DNA of 64,000 bases. Origin: JAJDTQ01 sp963422385 (GTDB taxonomy: Bacteria > Desulfobacterota > Binatia > UBA9968 > JAJDTQ01). Under the pieces are notes generated by a model. That model had not been told where the DNA came from, did not search any database, and saw only the letters and a program-made list of their open reading frames with translations. This document shows, piece after piece, positions 34,840-43,492 of the stretch. The DNA is taken from assembly GCA_963422385.1 (NCBI GenBank), contig OY729432.1, positions 558,001 to 622,000 of the forward strand, read 5' to 3'. Position numbers and translations under genes: made by a program. Position 1 is the stretch's first letter. Every line of letters begins with the position of its first letter.

Positions 34840-35430
34840 TCAATGGGCCTTCACGAACTGCAGCACGTACTTCCCGATGATGTCGGCTTCGAGGTTGACT
34901 CTATCACCAACACCAAGGCTCTGCAAATTCGTATGCGCCAGCGTGAACGGTATGATCGCCACCGAGAACGAGCGGGAAGTACACTCGTTGACCGTCAGGC
35001 TGATGCCGTTCACCGCGATGGAACCCTTGGGGACCAGAAGATGGCCGACGGCGCCGGGGGCGCGGAAACGGAAGAAGGTGAAGTCCCCGCTTTTGTGGAT
35101 TCGGGAGATCCGTCCCACGGCATCGACGTGGCCGGTGACCCAATGACCCCCGAGCCGGTCGCTGACTTTGAGTGGCCGCTCCAGATTGACACTGTCGCCG
35201 TCACGTACATCCGCGAGGTTCGTCCGCTGCAGGGTCTCGGGCGAGACGTCCACGGTGAGCCGCCGCCCGGTCTTCTTGACCACCGTCAGACAGCACCCGT
35301 TCACCGCGATGCTGTCGCCCGGCGAAATCTCACGCCCCGGCAGTGCGGTCTCGAACGTGAGGTCTCCCCCGTCCGTGCCAACGCGCCGGCGGGAGACCCT
35401 GCCGACGTCTTCGATGAGTCCGGTAAACAT
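34840..35430 (-). CDS. ribE: Riboflavin synthase, alpha chain
   Basis: 196 residues with the two tandem lumazine-binding barrels. It begins MFTGLIEDVG, has VNGCCLTVV in the first barrel and GHVDAVGRI plus VNGISLTVNEC in the second. It dismutates two lumazines to riboflavin. The gene follows ribD by 51 bp and precedes ribBA by 142 bp on the same strand. The gap before ribBA contains no recognisable site. Confidence 0.95.
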   Translation of the reverse strand: MFTGLIEDVGRVSRRRVGTDGGDLTFETALPGREISPGDSIAVNGCCLTVVKKTGRRLTVDVSPETLQRTNLADVRDGDSVNLERPLKVSDRLGGHWVTGHVDAVGRISRIHKSGDFTFFRFRAPGAVGHLLVPKGSIAVNGISLTVNECTSRSFSVAIIPFTLAHTNLQSLGVGDRVNLEADIIGKYVLQFVKAH

Positions 35431-35481
35431 AGGCCCTTCCTCGATCCGAACGTGTCATCCCGGCGCGCCCCGGCGGGTGTA

Positions 35482-36573
35482 TCACAGATACGCGGACACC
35501 AGAATATCCTCGCCGAGTCGTCTGACCACCGGGCCGGCGAGGTGCGGGCATTGACGCATTCGCGTTATGCCGAGTTCCCCCACCATGGGCAGCCCCTCGG
35601 CCCCGATGAACTTCGGCGCATAAAAACACAGCACCTTGTCCACCACCTTCTCACCGATGACCCGGCTCGCCGTCACGGCGCCTCCCTCCACCATGACGCT
35701 GAGCACTTCCAGGCGGGCCAGCTTTCGAAGCACCCGCCTCAACGAGACCCGACCCTTCCTTACGGGGAAGGTCCACACCCGGACTCCCAAGTCTTCGAGT
35801 CGCTTTCTCCGAGCCGCCGGAACGCCGTCGCCAGCCACCAGTACGGTCTTCTCGGGCTGTTGCTGGTTGACCAGCCTGGCGGTGACCGGCGTCCGCAGCC
35901 GCCCGTCCAGCACGACGCGCCAAGGGTCCCGTCCCCCCGGCAGCCGGCAGGTCAGTTGCGGGTCATCCGCCAACACGGTGCCCGAGCCCACCAGCACGGC
36001 GTCGACCTCGTTGCGCAGCCGATGGACAAATTTTCGTGCGGCCGGTCCGGTGATCCACTTGGAGTCTCCGGTAGCCGTGGCGATCCTGCCGTCCAGGGAG
36101 GCCGCCAACTTGAGCGTGACGAAGGGAAACCCTTGGGTGACGTGCTTGACGAAGGCCTCGTTCAGCCGGCGGCATTCCTCCTCCCGTACCCGCACCTCGA
36201 CCCCGACGCCCGCCTGCCGGAGCGCGCTCACCCCGCGGCCGGCCACCAGCGGATTGGGGTCCACCATCCCTGCCACCACTCGCTTCACGCCCGCGTCGAT
36301 GACCGCCTTGACACACGGGGGTGTACGGCCGAAGTGGCTGCAAGGCTCCAGATTGACGTAGAGCGTGGCGCCATGGGCCGCCTCGCCCGCCTGCCGGAGC
36401 GCCACCACTTCCGCGTGATCGCCGCCGGCCCGCGCATGATAACCGCGCCCCACGACGCGGCCGCCTCGCACCGCCACCGCCCCCACCATGGGGTTCGGAC
36501 TGGCCCTGCCGGCAGCCCTGCGCGCCAGCCTGAGGGCCGCGCGCATGTAACGCTCATCCGTTTCCCGGGGCAT
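35482..36573 (-). CDS. ribD: Bifunctional pyrimidine deaminase/reductase RibD
   Basis: 363 residues. The N-terminal deaminase has NPMVGAV, the zinc site HAEVVAL and LEPCSHFGRTPPC. The C-terminal reductase has LKLAASLDGRIAT, SKWITG and VMVEGGAVTAS. It performs the second and third steps from the GTP cyclohydrolase product. It heads the ribD-ribE-ribBA-ribH run, downstream of nrdR. Confidence 0.95.
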   Translation of the reverse strand: MPRETDERYMRAALRLARRAAGRASPNPMVGAVAVRGGRVVGRGYHARAGGDHAEVVALRQAGEAAHGATLYVNLEPCSHFGRTPPCVKAVIDAGVKRVVAGMVDPNPLVAGRGVSALRQAGVGVEVRVREEECRRLNEAFVKHVTQGFPFVTLKLAASLDGRIATATGDSKWITGPAARKFVHRLRNEVDAVLVGSGTVLADDPQLTCRLPGGRDPWRVVLDGRLRTPVTARLVNQQQPEKTVLVAGDGVPAARRKRLEDLGVRVWTFPVRKGRVSLRRVLRKLARLEVLSVMVEGGAVTASRVIGEKVVDKVLCFYAPKFIGAEGLPMVGELGITRMRQCPHLAGPVVRRLGEDILVSAYL

Positions 36574-36598
36574 GGCGTGTGGTGGATGGAGGACGGGC

Positions 36599-36629
36599 TC
36601 CTCGTGTCATGCCTCACAAACGAGGTTAC
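36599..36629 (-). repeat. 31-bp dispersed repeat, copy 2
   Basis: Complementary copy of 16789-16819 (about 25 of 31 identical). It begins within the nrdR stop codon region and runs into the ribD leader. Confidence 0.5.
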
Positions 36630-37171
36630 GGGTGTGTACCCTCGACGGGCAAGGGTTTCCGGCGCTTCTTGCGGGCGGTTGCCGTTTTTCCGGGAGGCTT
36701 GGTGGGGGTCCGATGCGTGCGCTCGTTGAGCAGGTCCTCCAACTCCACCATGAACTCGTCGAGGTCCTTGAAGGATCGGTAGACCGAGGCGAATCGCACG
36801 TAGGCGACCGGGTCGGTGTCATGAAGCTCGCGCATCGCCGCCTCGCCGATGATCGAGCCCGGTATCTCCTTCTCGCCTCTTTCCTGGATCCCGCGCTCGA
36901 TGCGGTCGGCGATGGCCTCGACGGCATCCATGCTGACGGGGCGCTTCTGACAGGCGCGTTTCAGGCCGTTGATGATCTTCAGCCGGTCAAAGGCCTCGCG
37001 GCGTCCGTCCTTCTTCACCACCATGGGCATGGCTTCTTCCACCCGCTCGTAGGTGGTGAAGCGACGCGAACACGCGATGCATTCCCGGCGCCGCCGGATC
37101 ATCTCCTCGTCTTTCCCGAGGCGGGAATCGATGACGTGATTATTGGACTGGCGGCAAAAAGGGCATTTCAT
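36626..37171 (-). CDS. nrdR: Transcriptional repressor NrdR
   Basis: 181 residues. The N-terminal zinc ribbon (MKCPFCRQ, then CIACSRRFTTYE) is followed by the ATP-cone domain (VVKKDGRREAFDR, then ADRIERGIQ and YVRFASVYRSFKDLDEF). NrdR senses ATP/dATP and represses ribonucleotide reductase genes. A basic tail of about 25 residues (PGKTATARKKRRK) extends beyond the usual 150-155 residue length. It lies 39 bp after glyA. Confidence 0.95.
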   Translation of the reverse strand: MKCPFCRQSNNHVIDSRLGKDEEMIRRRRECIACSRRFTTYERVEEAMPMVVKKDGRREAFDRLKIINGLKRACQKRPVSMDAVEAIADRIERGIQERGEKEIPGSIIGEAAMRELHDTDPVAYVRFASVYRSFKDLDEFMVELEDLLNERTHRTPTKPPGKTATARKKRRKPLPVEGTHP

Positions 37172-37210
37172 GGCATGCCTGACGGTTCCGGCACCCGACA
37201 GCGCTCGCGG

Positions 37211-38482
37211 TCAAGATTGAGGAGCCGGCGCGGTAGAGTTCCGGCGATAGACGGGAAACCGCTCGCACAAGGCCCGCACCTCGGCGGCGATGGCTCCGAG
37301 GCCTTCGTCGTCCCCGACCAGAGCGAGGGCACGCTGGATCAAGTCGGCGATAACCGGCATCTCCGGCTCTTTCATGCCGCGGGTGGTGACGGCCGGAGTT
37401 CCGATGCGGACCCCGCTGGTCACGAACGGTGAGCGAGTTTCGAAGGGCACGGTATTGCGGTTCGCGGTGACCCCCGCCCGTTCCAGCGTCTCCTGGGCCA
37501 GCTTGCCGGTGAGCTCCGAGTCCCGCAGGTCCATGAGCATGAGATGATTGTCGGTGCCGCCCGAGACCAGACGAAAGCCTCGGTCCACCAGCGCCCCGGC
37601 CAGAACCTTGGCGTTGGCGACGATCTGTCGTTGATAGTCGGCGAACTCCGGGGCGGCCGCTTCCTTCAAGGCCACCGCCTTGGCGGCGATGACGTGCATG
37701 AGCGGGCCGCCCTGCATGCCCGGGAAGACTCGGCTGTTGAGGGTCTTGGCGTGCTCCTCGCGACACAGAATCATTCCTCCGCGGGGCCCGCGCAACGTCT
37801 TGTGCGTCGTCGTGGTCACGTAGTCCGCGTGGGGGATCGGGCTCGGGTGGCAGCCGGCGGCAACCAGTCCGGCGATGTGGGCCATATCCACCATCAGCAA
37901 GGCCCCGACTTCATCAGCGATGGCGCGAAACCGTTCGTAGTCCATGGTCCGCGGGTAGGCGCTCGCGCCGGCCACGATGAGTCGCGGGCGATGCTCACGG
38001 GCCAGCTCGGCCAGGGCATCGTAATCGATGGTTTCCGTTTCCGCCGACACCCCGTAAGACACCACGGTGTACAGGCGGCCGGAGAAGTTCACCGGACTCC
38101 CCATGGAGAGGTGGCCACCGTGGGAGAGGTCCATTCCGAGGTAAGTCTCACCAGGTTTCAGGACCGCGAAGTAGACGGCCATATTGGCCTGGGTTCCCGA
38201 GTGCGGCTGGACGTTCACGTGCTCCGCCGTGAAGAGATCTTTGGCGCGTTCCACCGCCAGCCGCTCCACCACGTCCACGTACTCGCACCCGCCGTAGTAG
38301 CGCCTGCCCGGATAGCCCTCGGCATACTTGTTGGTCATCAGGCTGCCCTGGGCCTCGAGAACGGCCTCGCTCACGACGTTCTCGGACGCGATCAACTCCA
38401 GGTTGCACTCCAGACGTTCGCTCTCCTTGTGAATCGCTTCAAAAACTTCCGGATCGACTTGCTCCAGGCTTGCGCTAATCAT
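37211..38482 (-). CDS. glyA: Serine hydroxymethyltransferase
   Basis: 423-residue PLP enzyme interconverting serine and glycine with THF. It has LELIASENVVSEAV at the N terminus, YPGRRYYGGCEYVD, HGGHLSMG, and the PLP lysine in DYVTTTTHKTLRGPRGG. It overlaps acpP by 4 bp, so it is coupled to the fatty-acid genes upstream; the usual fabF between acpP and glyA is missing. Confidence 0.96.
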   Translation of the reverse strand: MISASLEQVDPEVFEAIHKESERLECNLELIASENVVSEAVLEAQGSLMTNKYAEGYPGRRYYGGCEYVDVVERLAVERAKDLFTAEHVNVQPHSGTQANMAVYFAVLKPGETYLGMDLSHGGHLSMGSPVNFSGRLYTVVSYGVSAETETIDYDALAELAREHRPRLIVAGASAYPRTMDYERFRAIADEVGALLMVDMAHIAGLVAAGCHPSPIPHADYVTTTTHKTLRGPRGGMILCREEHAKTLNSRVFPGMQGGPLMHVIAAKAVALKEAAAPEFADYQRQIVANAKVLAGALVDRGFRLVSGGTDNHLMLMDLRDSELTGKLAQETLERAGVTANRNTVPFETRSPFVTSGVRIGTPAVTTRGMKEPEMPVIADLIQRALALVGDDEGLGAIAAEVRALCERFPVYRRNSTAPAPQS

Positions 38483-38715
38483 CGGTGACTTTCGATGTAC
38501 TCGATGACGTCATGGACCGTCTTGATCTTCTCGGCGTCTTCGTCGGAGATTTCCATCTCGTATTCTTCTTCCAACGCCATCACCAACTCGACGATGTCCA
38601 ACGAATCGGCGCCCAGGTCCTCGATGAACGAAGCTTCGGGGCTGACTTCGCCGTCGCTCACTCCCAGTTGTTCACATATGATTTCCTTGACCCTCGCTTC
38701 GACGTCTGTTGCCAT
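38479..38715 (-). CDS. acpP: Acyl carrier protein
   Basis: 78-residue acidic four-helix protein. The phosphopantetheine attachment serine is in LGADSLDIVELVMALEEE. The ATG at 38715 is chosen from its ribosome site (AGGAGG) and the family length. The 176-bp gap to fabG upstream contains a hairpin with 7-bp arms (38828-38846), so acpP may have its own promoter or be processed. Confidence 0.96.
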   Translation of the reverse strand: MATDVEARVKEIICEQLGVSDGEVSPEASFIEDLGADSLDIVELVMALEEEYEMEISDEDAEKIKTVHDVIEYIESHR

Positions 38716-38891
38716 ACCGTACCTCCTGTCTGATATCACCAGTGCCGGGTTCCGAATATAAGGCGACCTTGAAGGCAGCGCTACGTGATCATCCTTCTGG
38801 TAGAGGAGCGTCAGCGACGCGCCCAATCTCCCTCAGGTAGAGGGAGTCGGAGACCTGTCAAACCAACCTCCGCGACAACTCGACCGCGGAG
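38716..38891 (-). promoter_or_regulatory. fabG-acpP spacer with hairpin and probable acpP leader
   Basis: This is an unusually long spacer for a fab operon. It has the hairpin CTCCCTC/GAGGGAG (5-nt loop), a TTATATT sequence about 45 bp before acpP that could serve as a -10, and AGGAGG before the ATG. A separate acpP promoter would explain high ACP expression. Confidence 0.35.
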
Positions 38892-39644
38892 TCACATGTA
38901 CAGACCGCCGTTGACGGCGATAGTCTGTCCGGTAATGTATTGACCGCCCGGACCTGCCAGAAACGCCACCGTCCGGGCTACGTCGTCGCAACTGCCGAAG
39001 CGGCCCAAGGGGATCGCACCAAGATACTTGCTCCGGGTGTCCGCGTCCAGGCTCGCCGTCATCTCCGTTTCGATGAAACCAGGAGCGACTGCATTGACGG
39101 TGATCCCGCGTGGCGCCAGTTCCCGGGCCATGGATTTGGTGAATCCCACGATGCCCGCCTTGGAAGCGGCATATACGGACTGTCCAACGTTCCCCATTTG
39201 TCCGGCCACCGAGGCCAGATTGATGATCCGACCGGACCGCTGTCGAATCATCCTCCTGCTGGCCGACTTGGTGCAGTGGAAAACACCCCGGAGGTTGACG
39301 TCGATGATCTTGTCCCAATCGGGGGTCGGTTGGCGCATCAGCAAACCATCGACGGCGATCCCTGCATTATTAACTAAAATATCAACTTTCTCATGCTGGT
39401 CAACGACTTTCCTGAAGGCATCCTCGACCTGTTCCTGGCGGGCGACGTCAAACCGCGACAACTCGGCGCAGCCGTTCTCCCCCAGGACCTGATCGAGCAC
39501 CTCCCGTGCGGCTTCCCGGTTCTCCCGGTAGTTGATGATCACCCGGGCTCCAAGGCCGGCCAGGCTCAGGACGATCCCCCGCCCAATGCCCCTGCTGCCG
39601 CCCGTGACCAGCGCGACCTTGTCCGCCAGCGGTCCCGCGGCCAT
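38892..39644 (-). CDS. fabG: 3-oxoacyl-ACP reductase FabG
   Basis: 250-residue short-chain dehydrogenase. NADPH loop TGGSRGIGRG is near residue 15, NNAG near 91, and the catalytic Ser, Tyr and Lys lie in SVAGQ and YAASKAG. It reduces beta-ketoacyl-ACP in fatty-acid elongation. The ATG is 2 bp from the fabD stop codon. An extended frame upstream overlaps fabD and is an artefact of base composition. Confidence 0.95.
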   Translation of the reverse strand: MAAGPLADKVALVTGGSRGIGRGIVLSLAGLGARVIINYRENREAAREVLDQVLGENGCAELSRFDVARQEQVEDAFRKVVDQHEKVDILVNNAGIAVDGLLMRQPTPDWDKIIDVNLRGVFHCTKSASRRMIRQRSGRIINLASVAGQMGNVGQSVYAASKAGIVGFTKSMARELAPRGITVNAVAPGFIETEMTASLDADTRSKYLGAIPLGRFGSCDDVARTVAFLAGPGGQYITGQTIAVNGGLYM

Positions 39645-39646
39645 CG

Positions 39647-40594
39647 TCAGACCCCCATCTCCGGCAGGAGCTTGTCCAGATCCTCGGGCTTTTCCAGATT
39701 GAACGTGCGCATCCCTCGATCGATGCGTCTGAGGAGACCGGACAGGACCCTTCCCGGGCCCAACTCGATCACGCGCTCGCAACCAAGCCCGACCAGGACC
39801 TTCATGGACTCCTCCCATCGAACCGCCGCCACTACCTGCTCGACCAGAAGCGGCTTGACGCGCTCCGGGGCGGCATTCAAGGATGCCTCCACGTTGGTGA
39901 TGACGCCCACCCCGAACGGCGTCACCTCGACGTTCTCCAGCGCCTCCCGCAGTCCCTCCGCCGCCGGTTTCATCAATGCGCAGTGGAACGGAGCGCTCAC
40001 CGCCAACTCCACCACTTTCCTCGCGCCCCGGTCGCGGGCCAGTTGCGCCGCCCGCCGGACCGCTTCGCGGGCGCCCGAAATGACCACCTGTCCGCCGCCG
40101 TTCAGGTTGGCCGGAGCCACGACCTCGCCCTGCCCGGCGACTTCGCAAACCTCGCGCACCGCCGCCACCTCGAGCCCGAGAATCGCGGCCATGCTCCCCT
40201 CTCCCTCGGGTACGGCTTGCTGCATCAGGCGGCCCCGCTCCCGGACCACCTTGACCGCGTCCGCCAACCCCAGCGCCCCCGCTCCTACCAAGGCGCTGTA
40301 TTCGCCGAGGCTGTGTCCGGCGACCCACGCGGGCCCGGGCGCACCATGGCCTTGCAGCACCCGGAGCGCGGCTACCGATACCACCAGGATCGCCGGCTGG
40401 GTGTTTTCCGTCCGGTTCAGGTCGGCTCCGGAGCCGCCAAAGCAAAGCTCGCGGAGGTTCAGCCCCAGCGCGTCCTCCGCTTCCTCGAAGACGGTCCTGG
40501 CCTCCGGGAACCGGTCGCACAGGGCCCTGCCCATGCCCAAGTATTGTGAGCCCTGGCCGGGAAAGACGAATGCGATGCCGTTTCGGTCCGTCAT
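39647..40594 (-). CDS. fabD: Malonyl-CoA:ACP transacylase FabD
   Basis: 315 residues. It starts with FVFPGQGSQYLGMG. The nucleophile serine is in GHSLGEYSAL and the catalytic histidine is in APFHCALM. It loads malonate onto ACP. It overlaps plsX by 4 bp (ATGA). In most related operons fabH stands between plsX and fabD; it is absent here. Confidence 0.95.
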   Translation of the reverse strand: MTDRNGIAFVFPGQGSQYLGMGRALCDRFPEARTVFEEAEDALGLNLRELCFGGSGADLNRTENTQPAILVVSVAALRVLQGHGAPGPAWVAGHSLGEYSALVGAGALGLADAVKVVRERGRLMQQAVPEGEGSMAAILGLEVAAVREVCEVAGQGEVVAPANLNGGGQVVISGAREAVRRAAQLARDRGARKVVELAVSAPFHCALMKPAAEGLREALENVEVTPFGVGVITNVEASLNAAPERVKPLLVEQVVAAVRWEESMKVLVGLGCERVIELGPGRVLSGLLRRIDRGMRTFNLEKPEDLDKLLPEMGV

Positions 40595-41586
40595 CGGTCC
40601 CGTTTGGTCAACGCACTCACGATATACCCGTTGATGTCCTGTGAAACGGCTTCAGCCGCTACCCGCACGGCATTCTTGATAGCCTTGGCCGAGGAGCCTC
40701 CGTGGGCGACGATGGCGACGCCGTTCAAGCCCATCAAGGGGGCTCCACCGTAGTGCGCGTAGTCGACCTGGTCGTAGGCGTGTCTGATGGCGCCCCGGCA
40801 CAAAAGAAAGCCCAGCCGGCTCAGCAGGCTGCTCCGGAATGCCCCCTTCAGGACCGAGGAAACGAACTGTCCCAGTCCTTCCATGGTCTTCAACGCCACG
40901 TTGCCCGTGAAACCGTCGCAGACCACCACGTTCACGCGGCCGTTGGTGATGTCCCGCCCTTCCACGTGGCCCATGAAGTTCAGGTCCGCGGAGCGCAACT
41001 CGCGGACCGCCTCGCGCGTGAGGTCATTGCCCTTGCCGTCCTCTTCGCCGTTGCTCAGGACACCCACCCGCGGGCCCGCGTTGCCGAGGATCTTCTCCGC
41101 GTAGATGGCGCCCATGTGCGCGAACTGGACCAACTGTCGCGGCTTGCAGTCCGTATTGGCGCCCCCGTCCAGGAGCACCGTTCCCCCGGACAGCGAGGGC
41201 GTGACCGTCAGGATCGCCGGGCGGTCCACCCCCGGCAATCGACCGAGCACGAACATGCCGATGGCCATCATGGCTCCGGAATTCCCGGCGCTTACCAACG
41301 CGTCCCCCTCGCCGGCCTTCAGCCGCTCGAAGGCCACGCGCATGGACGAATCCTTCTGTTTCAGCGCGCGGGTCGGGGAGTCGTGCATGTCGATGGAGCC
41401 GGCAGCAGGGAGGACACGTACGGCTGAGGGGTTGTATTTGTGACGGGACAACTCGGACTCCACGGCGTCCGATTGGCTTATCAGGATAACCTCCACGCCG
41501 TATTCTTCCGCGGCCTGCAGGGCACCCTCTACGACAACGCCCGGGCCGTGGTCACCGCCCATCGCGTCAACGATAATCCGCCGCAT
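40591..41586 (-). CDS. plsX: Phosphate acyltransferase PlsX
   Basis: 331 residues beginning RIIVDAMGGDHGP, with SAGNSGAMMA near 100 and CDGFTGNVALK near 220, all PlsX signatures. It makes acyl-phosphate from acyl-ACP for phospholipid synthesis. ATG 41586 is used because it opens directly on the first family motif. It is 20 bp after rpmF. Confidence 0.95.
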   Translation of the reverse strand: MRRIIVDAMGGDHGPGVVVEGALQAAEEYGVEVILISQSDAVESELSRHKYNPSAVRVLPAAGSIDMHDSPTRALKQKDSSMRVAFERLKAGEGDALVSAGNSGAMMAIGMFVLGRLPGVDRPAILTVTPSLSGGTVLLDGGANTDCKPRQLVQFAHMGAIYAEKILGNAGPRVGVLSNGEEDGKGNDLTREAVRELRSADLNFMGHVEGRDITNGRVNVVVCDGFTGNVALKTMEGLGQFVSSVLKGAFRSSLLSRLGFLLCRGAIRHAYDQVDYAHYGGAPLMGLNGVAIVAHGGSSAKAIKNAVRVAAEAVSQDINGYIVSALTKRDR

Positions 41587-41606
41587 CACGGACAAGAAGC
41601 AGACAA

Positions 41607-41789
41607 CTAGGCTTCCTCGCCGGGTGTCACGGACCGGGCCCTGTAGTAGCCACAGCCGGCGCAGACCCTGTGCCTCAGGGTCGCTTCGCGACAGCGCGAA
41701 CACGTGACCCACTGAGGGGCGGCAATGGCGTCATGAGAGCGGCGCTTGTTTCTCTTGCTGTTGGAGGTTCTTCTCTTCGGTACGGGCAT
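41607..41789 (-). CDS. rpmF: 50S ribosomal protein L32
   Basis: 60 residues: MPVPKRRTSNSKRNKRRSHD then the zinc knuckle CSRC and CAGC. The cysteine-containing form is zinc-dependent. It follows yceD, the universal yceD-rpmF-plsX order. Confidence 0.95.
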   Translation of the reverse strand: MPVPKRRTSNSKRNKRRSHDAIAAPQWVTCSRCREATLRHRVCAGCGYYRARSVTPGEEA

Positions 41790-41833
41790 GTCTGATATCC
41801 GTCCTGCCTGTTCGTTGCTGCCGACCGCCGGGT

Positions 41834-42352
41834 TTACCGGTCCAGTCGGAAGTTACGGAAAACGGCCATGCGGGGGTCCCCCGGTGACGTGCACCCACAG
41901 CCAATACGGTTCAACTCGGCACCGCAACCGGAGCACAGGCCACGACAGCTTTCGCTGCACAGTGGCCGGAGGGGCAGGGCGAGCAGGGTTTGCTCGCGGA
42001 CGTAGGGCGAGAGGTCGATATCCTCCCCGGAGTAGAAGCTCAAACCCATTTCGTCCGCCGTGAGTTCCATGTTTTTATTAGTCGGTAGGGGGTCCGGGGT
42101 CAACACGAAGTCGAAAGATTTTTCGATGACGAACGGGAAGCTCTCCATACAACGGCTGCAGTCGCCCTCCACCTCCCCCTTCAGGCCGCCGTGGAAAAAG
42201 ATCTCCCGGCCCGAACGGTAACAGGTCACCTGGACGTGGATGGGCGAAGGGAAGCGAACCGCCACCGAGAGTCCCTCCTGGCCGATGTCAGGTTTCTCGG
42301 AGAAACGGCTTTCCCTGGGTACGGTGCCGATCCGGTTCAGGGGAATTCTCAA
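41834..42352 (-). CDS. yceD: YceD/DUF177 protein
   Basis: 172 residues, TTG start. Homology features: GEVEGDCSRCMESFPF and the C-terminal cysteine cluster LCSESCRGLCSGCGAELN, a metal-binding pattern found in many YceD members. The family is linked to 23S rRNA and L32 accumulation. It heads the rpmF-plsX-fab operon on the minus strand and is divergent from the pseudo-protease. Confidence 0.85.
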   Translation of the reverse strand: MRIPLNRIGTVPRESRFSEKPDIGQEGLSVAVRFPSPIHVQVTCYRSGREIFFHGGLKGEVEGDCSRCMESFPFVIEKSFDFVLTPDPLPTNKNMELTADEMGLSFYSGEDIDLSPYVREQTLLALPLRPLCSESCRGLCSGCGAELNRIGCGCTSPGDPRMAVFRNFRLDR

Positions 42353-42563
42353 GGCGACTCCAGCTATCTACACTTTTACCCGGCAGACGCGGCCCTTGTC
42401 AACGTGGAGTCCCGGCCGGACAAGGGCTAACACCTTGTGAACGCGGACTGTTTCTGTTAACGCAAGAGGCCGTGGGTTGCCTGGACCATCCTGGAACGCT
42501 GGCGTACCGTGCGGCCCGCTCGTTCGTCGCCCCCCGAACGGGGGAACCCGTCGGAGGCAGGGC

Positions 42564-43487
42564 GTGAACGCGCGGTTGGGTCTGCTGCATGCTGTTCTCC
42601 CGGCCACGGTCGATCTCAATACCAGGGTACCGGCGAGTCATCCGTCGGCACGGAACCTGGGCACCGAGAGAATGGGCTCCGGGACAATCGTCGATCCCAC
42701 GGGGACGATCCTGACCGTCAACTACGTCGTCAACGGAGCCGAGGCCATCACCGTGACGCTGTCGGACGGGAAGGAATACCCGGGCCGCCTCACGGCACAG
42801 GACTTCGACTCCGGTCTTGCCCTGGTCAACATCGACGCTGGCGATCTGCCGTTCCTGCGGCCGGCCGAGGCCGTCACCATCGGCCAGCCTGCGTTCATGG
42901 TCGCAAGCAGCGGGCAGCAATCCCGGCGGGTCAGTGACGGCGGCGTCACCTCCCTCGAAAGTTACGACGGACAGTGGGAATACCTGCTCGAACGATCCAT
43001 CCGGGTCAGCGCCTTCAATCCCGGTTTCGGCGGCGGCACGCTGGCCGACTCACGGGGACGCCTCATGGGGGTCGTGTCCCTGAATCTGAACGAGATCGGC
43101 AAATTCACGTTGGCGATCCCGGTGGACTATTACCTTCGCGACGCGGATGAGTTGAAACGGTTCGGGCGGATCCGCAGCCGGCCGCCTCGCCCCTGGCTCG
43201 GCCTATACCCCCAAGCCTTGGGAGGACACGTGGTCGTCACCGGAGTGACGCCGTCGGGGCCCGGCGAGAAGTCCGGTCTGAAACAGGGTGACATCATCCT
43301 TACGGTAGAGGGCCAGGAGGTGCAGACGCGCCCCCAACTCTACCGGGAGGTCTGGAAGAAACGCGCCGGCGACTTTATCACCTTCCACGTGATCCGGGGA
43401 GACGGTTCACTGGACGTCCAGGTGGCCAGCCGCGACCGCTGGGACTTCAACCAATCCCGCCCGCCAGACGGAAAAGCCGACAACTGA
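42564..43487 (+). CDS. HtrA/S1C-like pseudo-protease with PDZ domain
   Basis: 307 residues from a GTG with GGAGG 8 bp upstream. The trypsin-like part shows the S1C scaffold but not the triad. ILTNAHVV becomes ILTVNYVV (Tyr54 for His), SDLALL becomes SGLALV (Gly84 for Asp), and NPGNSGGPL becomes NPGFGGGTL (Gly156 for Ser). Residues about 210-290 form a PDZ domain (GLKQGDIILTVEGQEV). It should bind partner peptides without cleaving them. There is no obvious signal peptide: a short hydrophobic stretch (LGLLHAVLPATV) is too weak to call. It is followed 5 bp later by the thioesterase gene. Confidence 0.8.
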   Translation: MNARLGLLHAVLPATVDLNTRVPASHPSARNLGTERMGSGTIVDPTGTILTVNYVVNGAEAITVTLSDGKEYPGRLTAQDFDSGLALVNIDAGDLPFLRPAEAVTIGQPAFMVASSGQQSRRVSDGGVTSLESYDGQWEYLLERSIRVSAFNPGFGGGTLADSRGRLMGVVSLNLNEIGKFTLAIPVDYYLRDADELKRFGRIRSRPPRPWLGLYPQALGGHVVVTGVTPSGPGEKSGLKQGDIILTVEGQEVQTRPQLYREVWKKRAGDFITFHVIRGDGSLDVQVASRDRWDFNQSRPPDGKADN

Positions 43488-43492
43488 CCGGC

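Noticed and set aside
39645..40520. Upstream extension of fabG into one 542-codon protein
   Set aside because: The extension is out of frame with fabD and overlaps it completely; FabG homology starts at the ATG at 39644.
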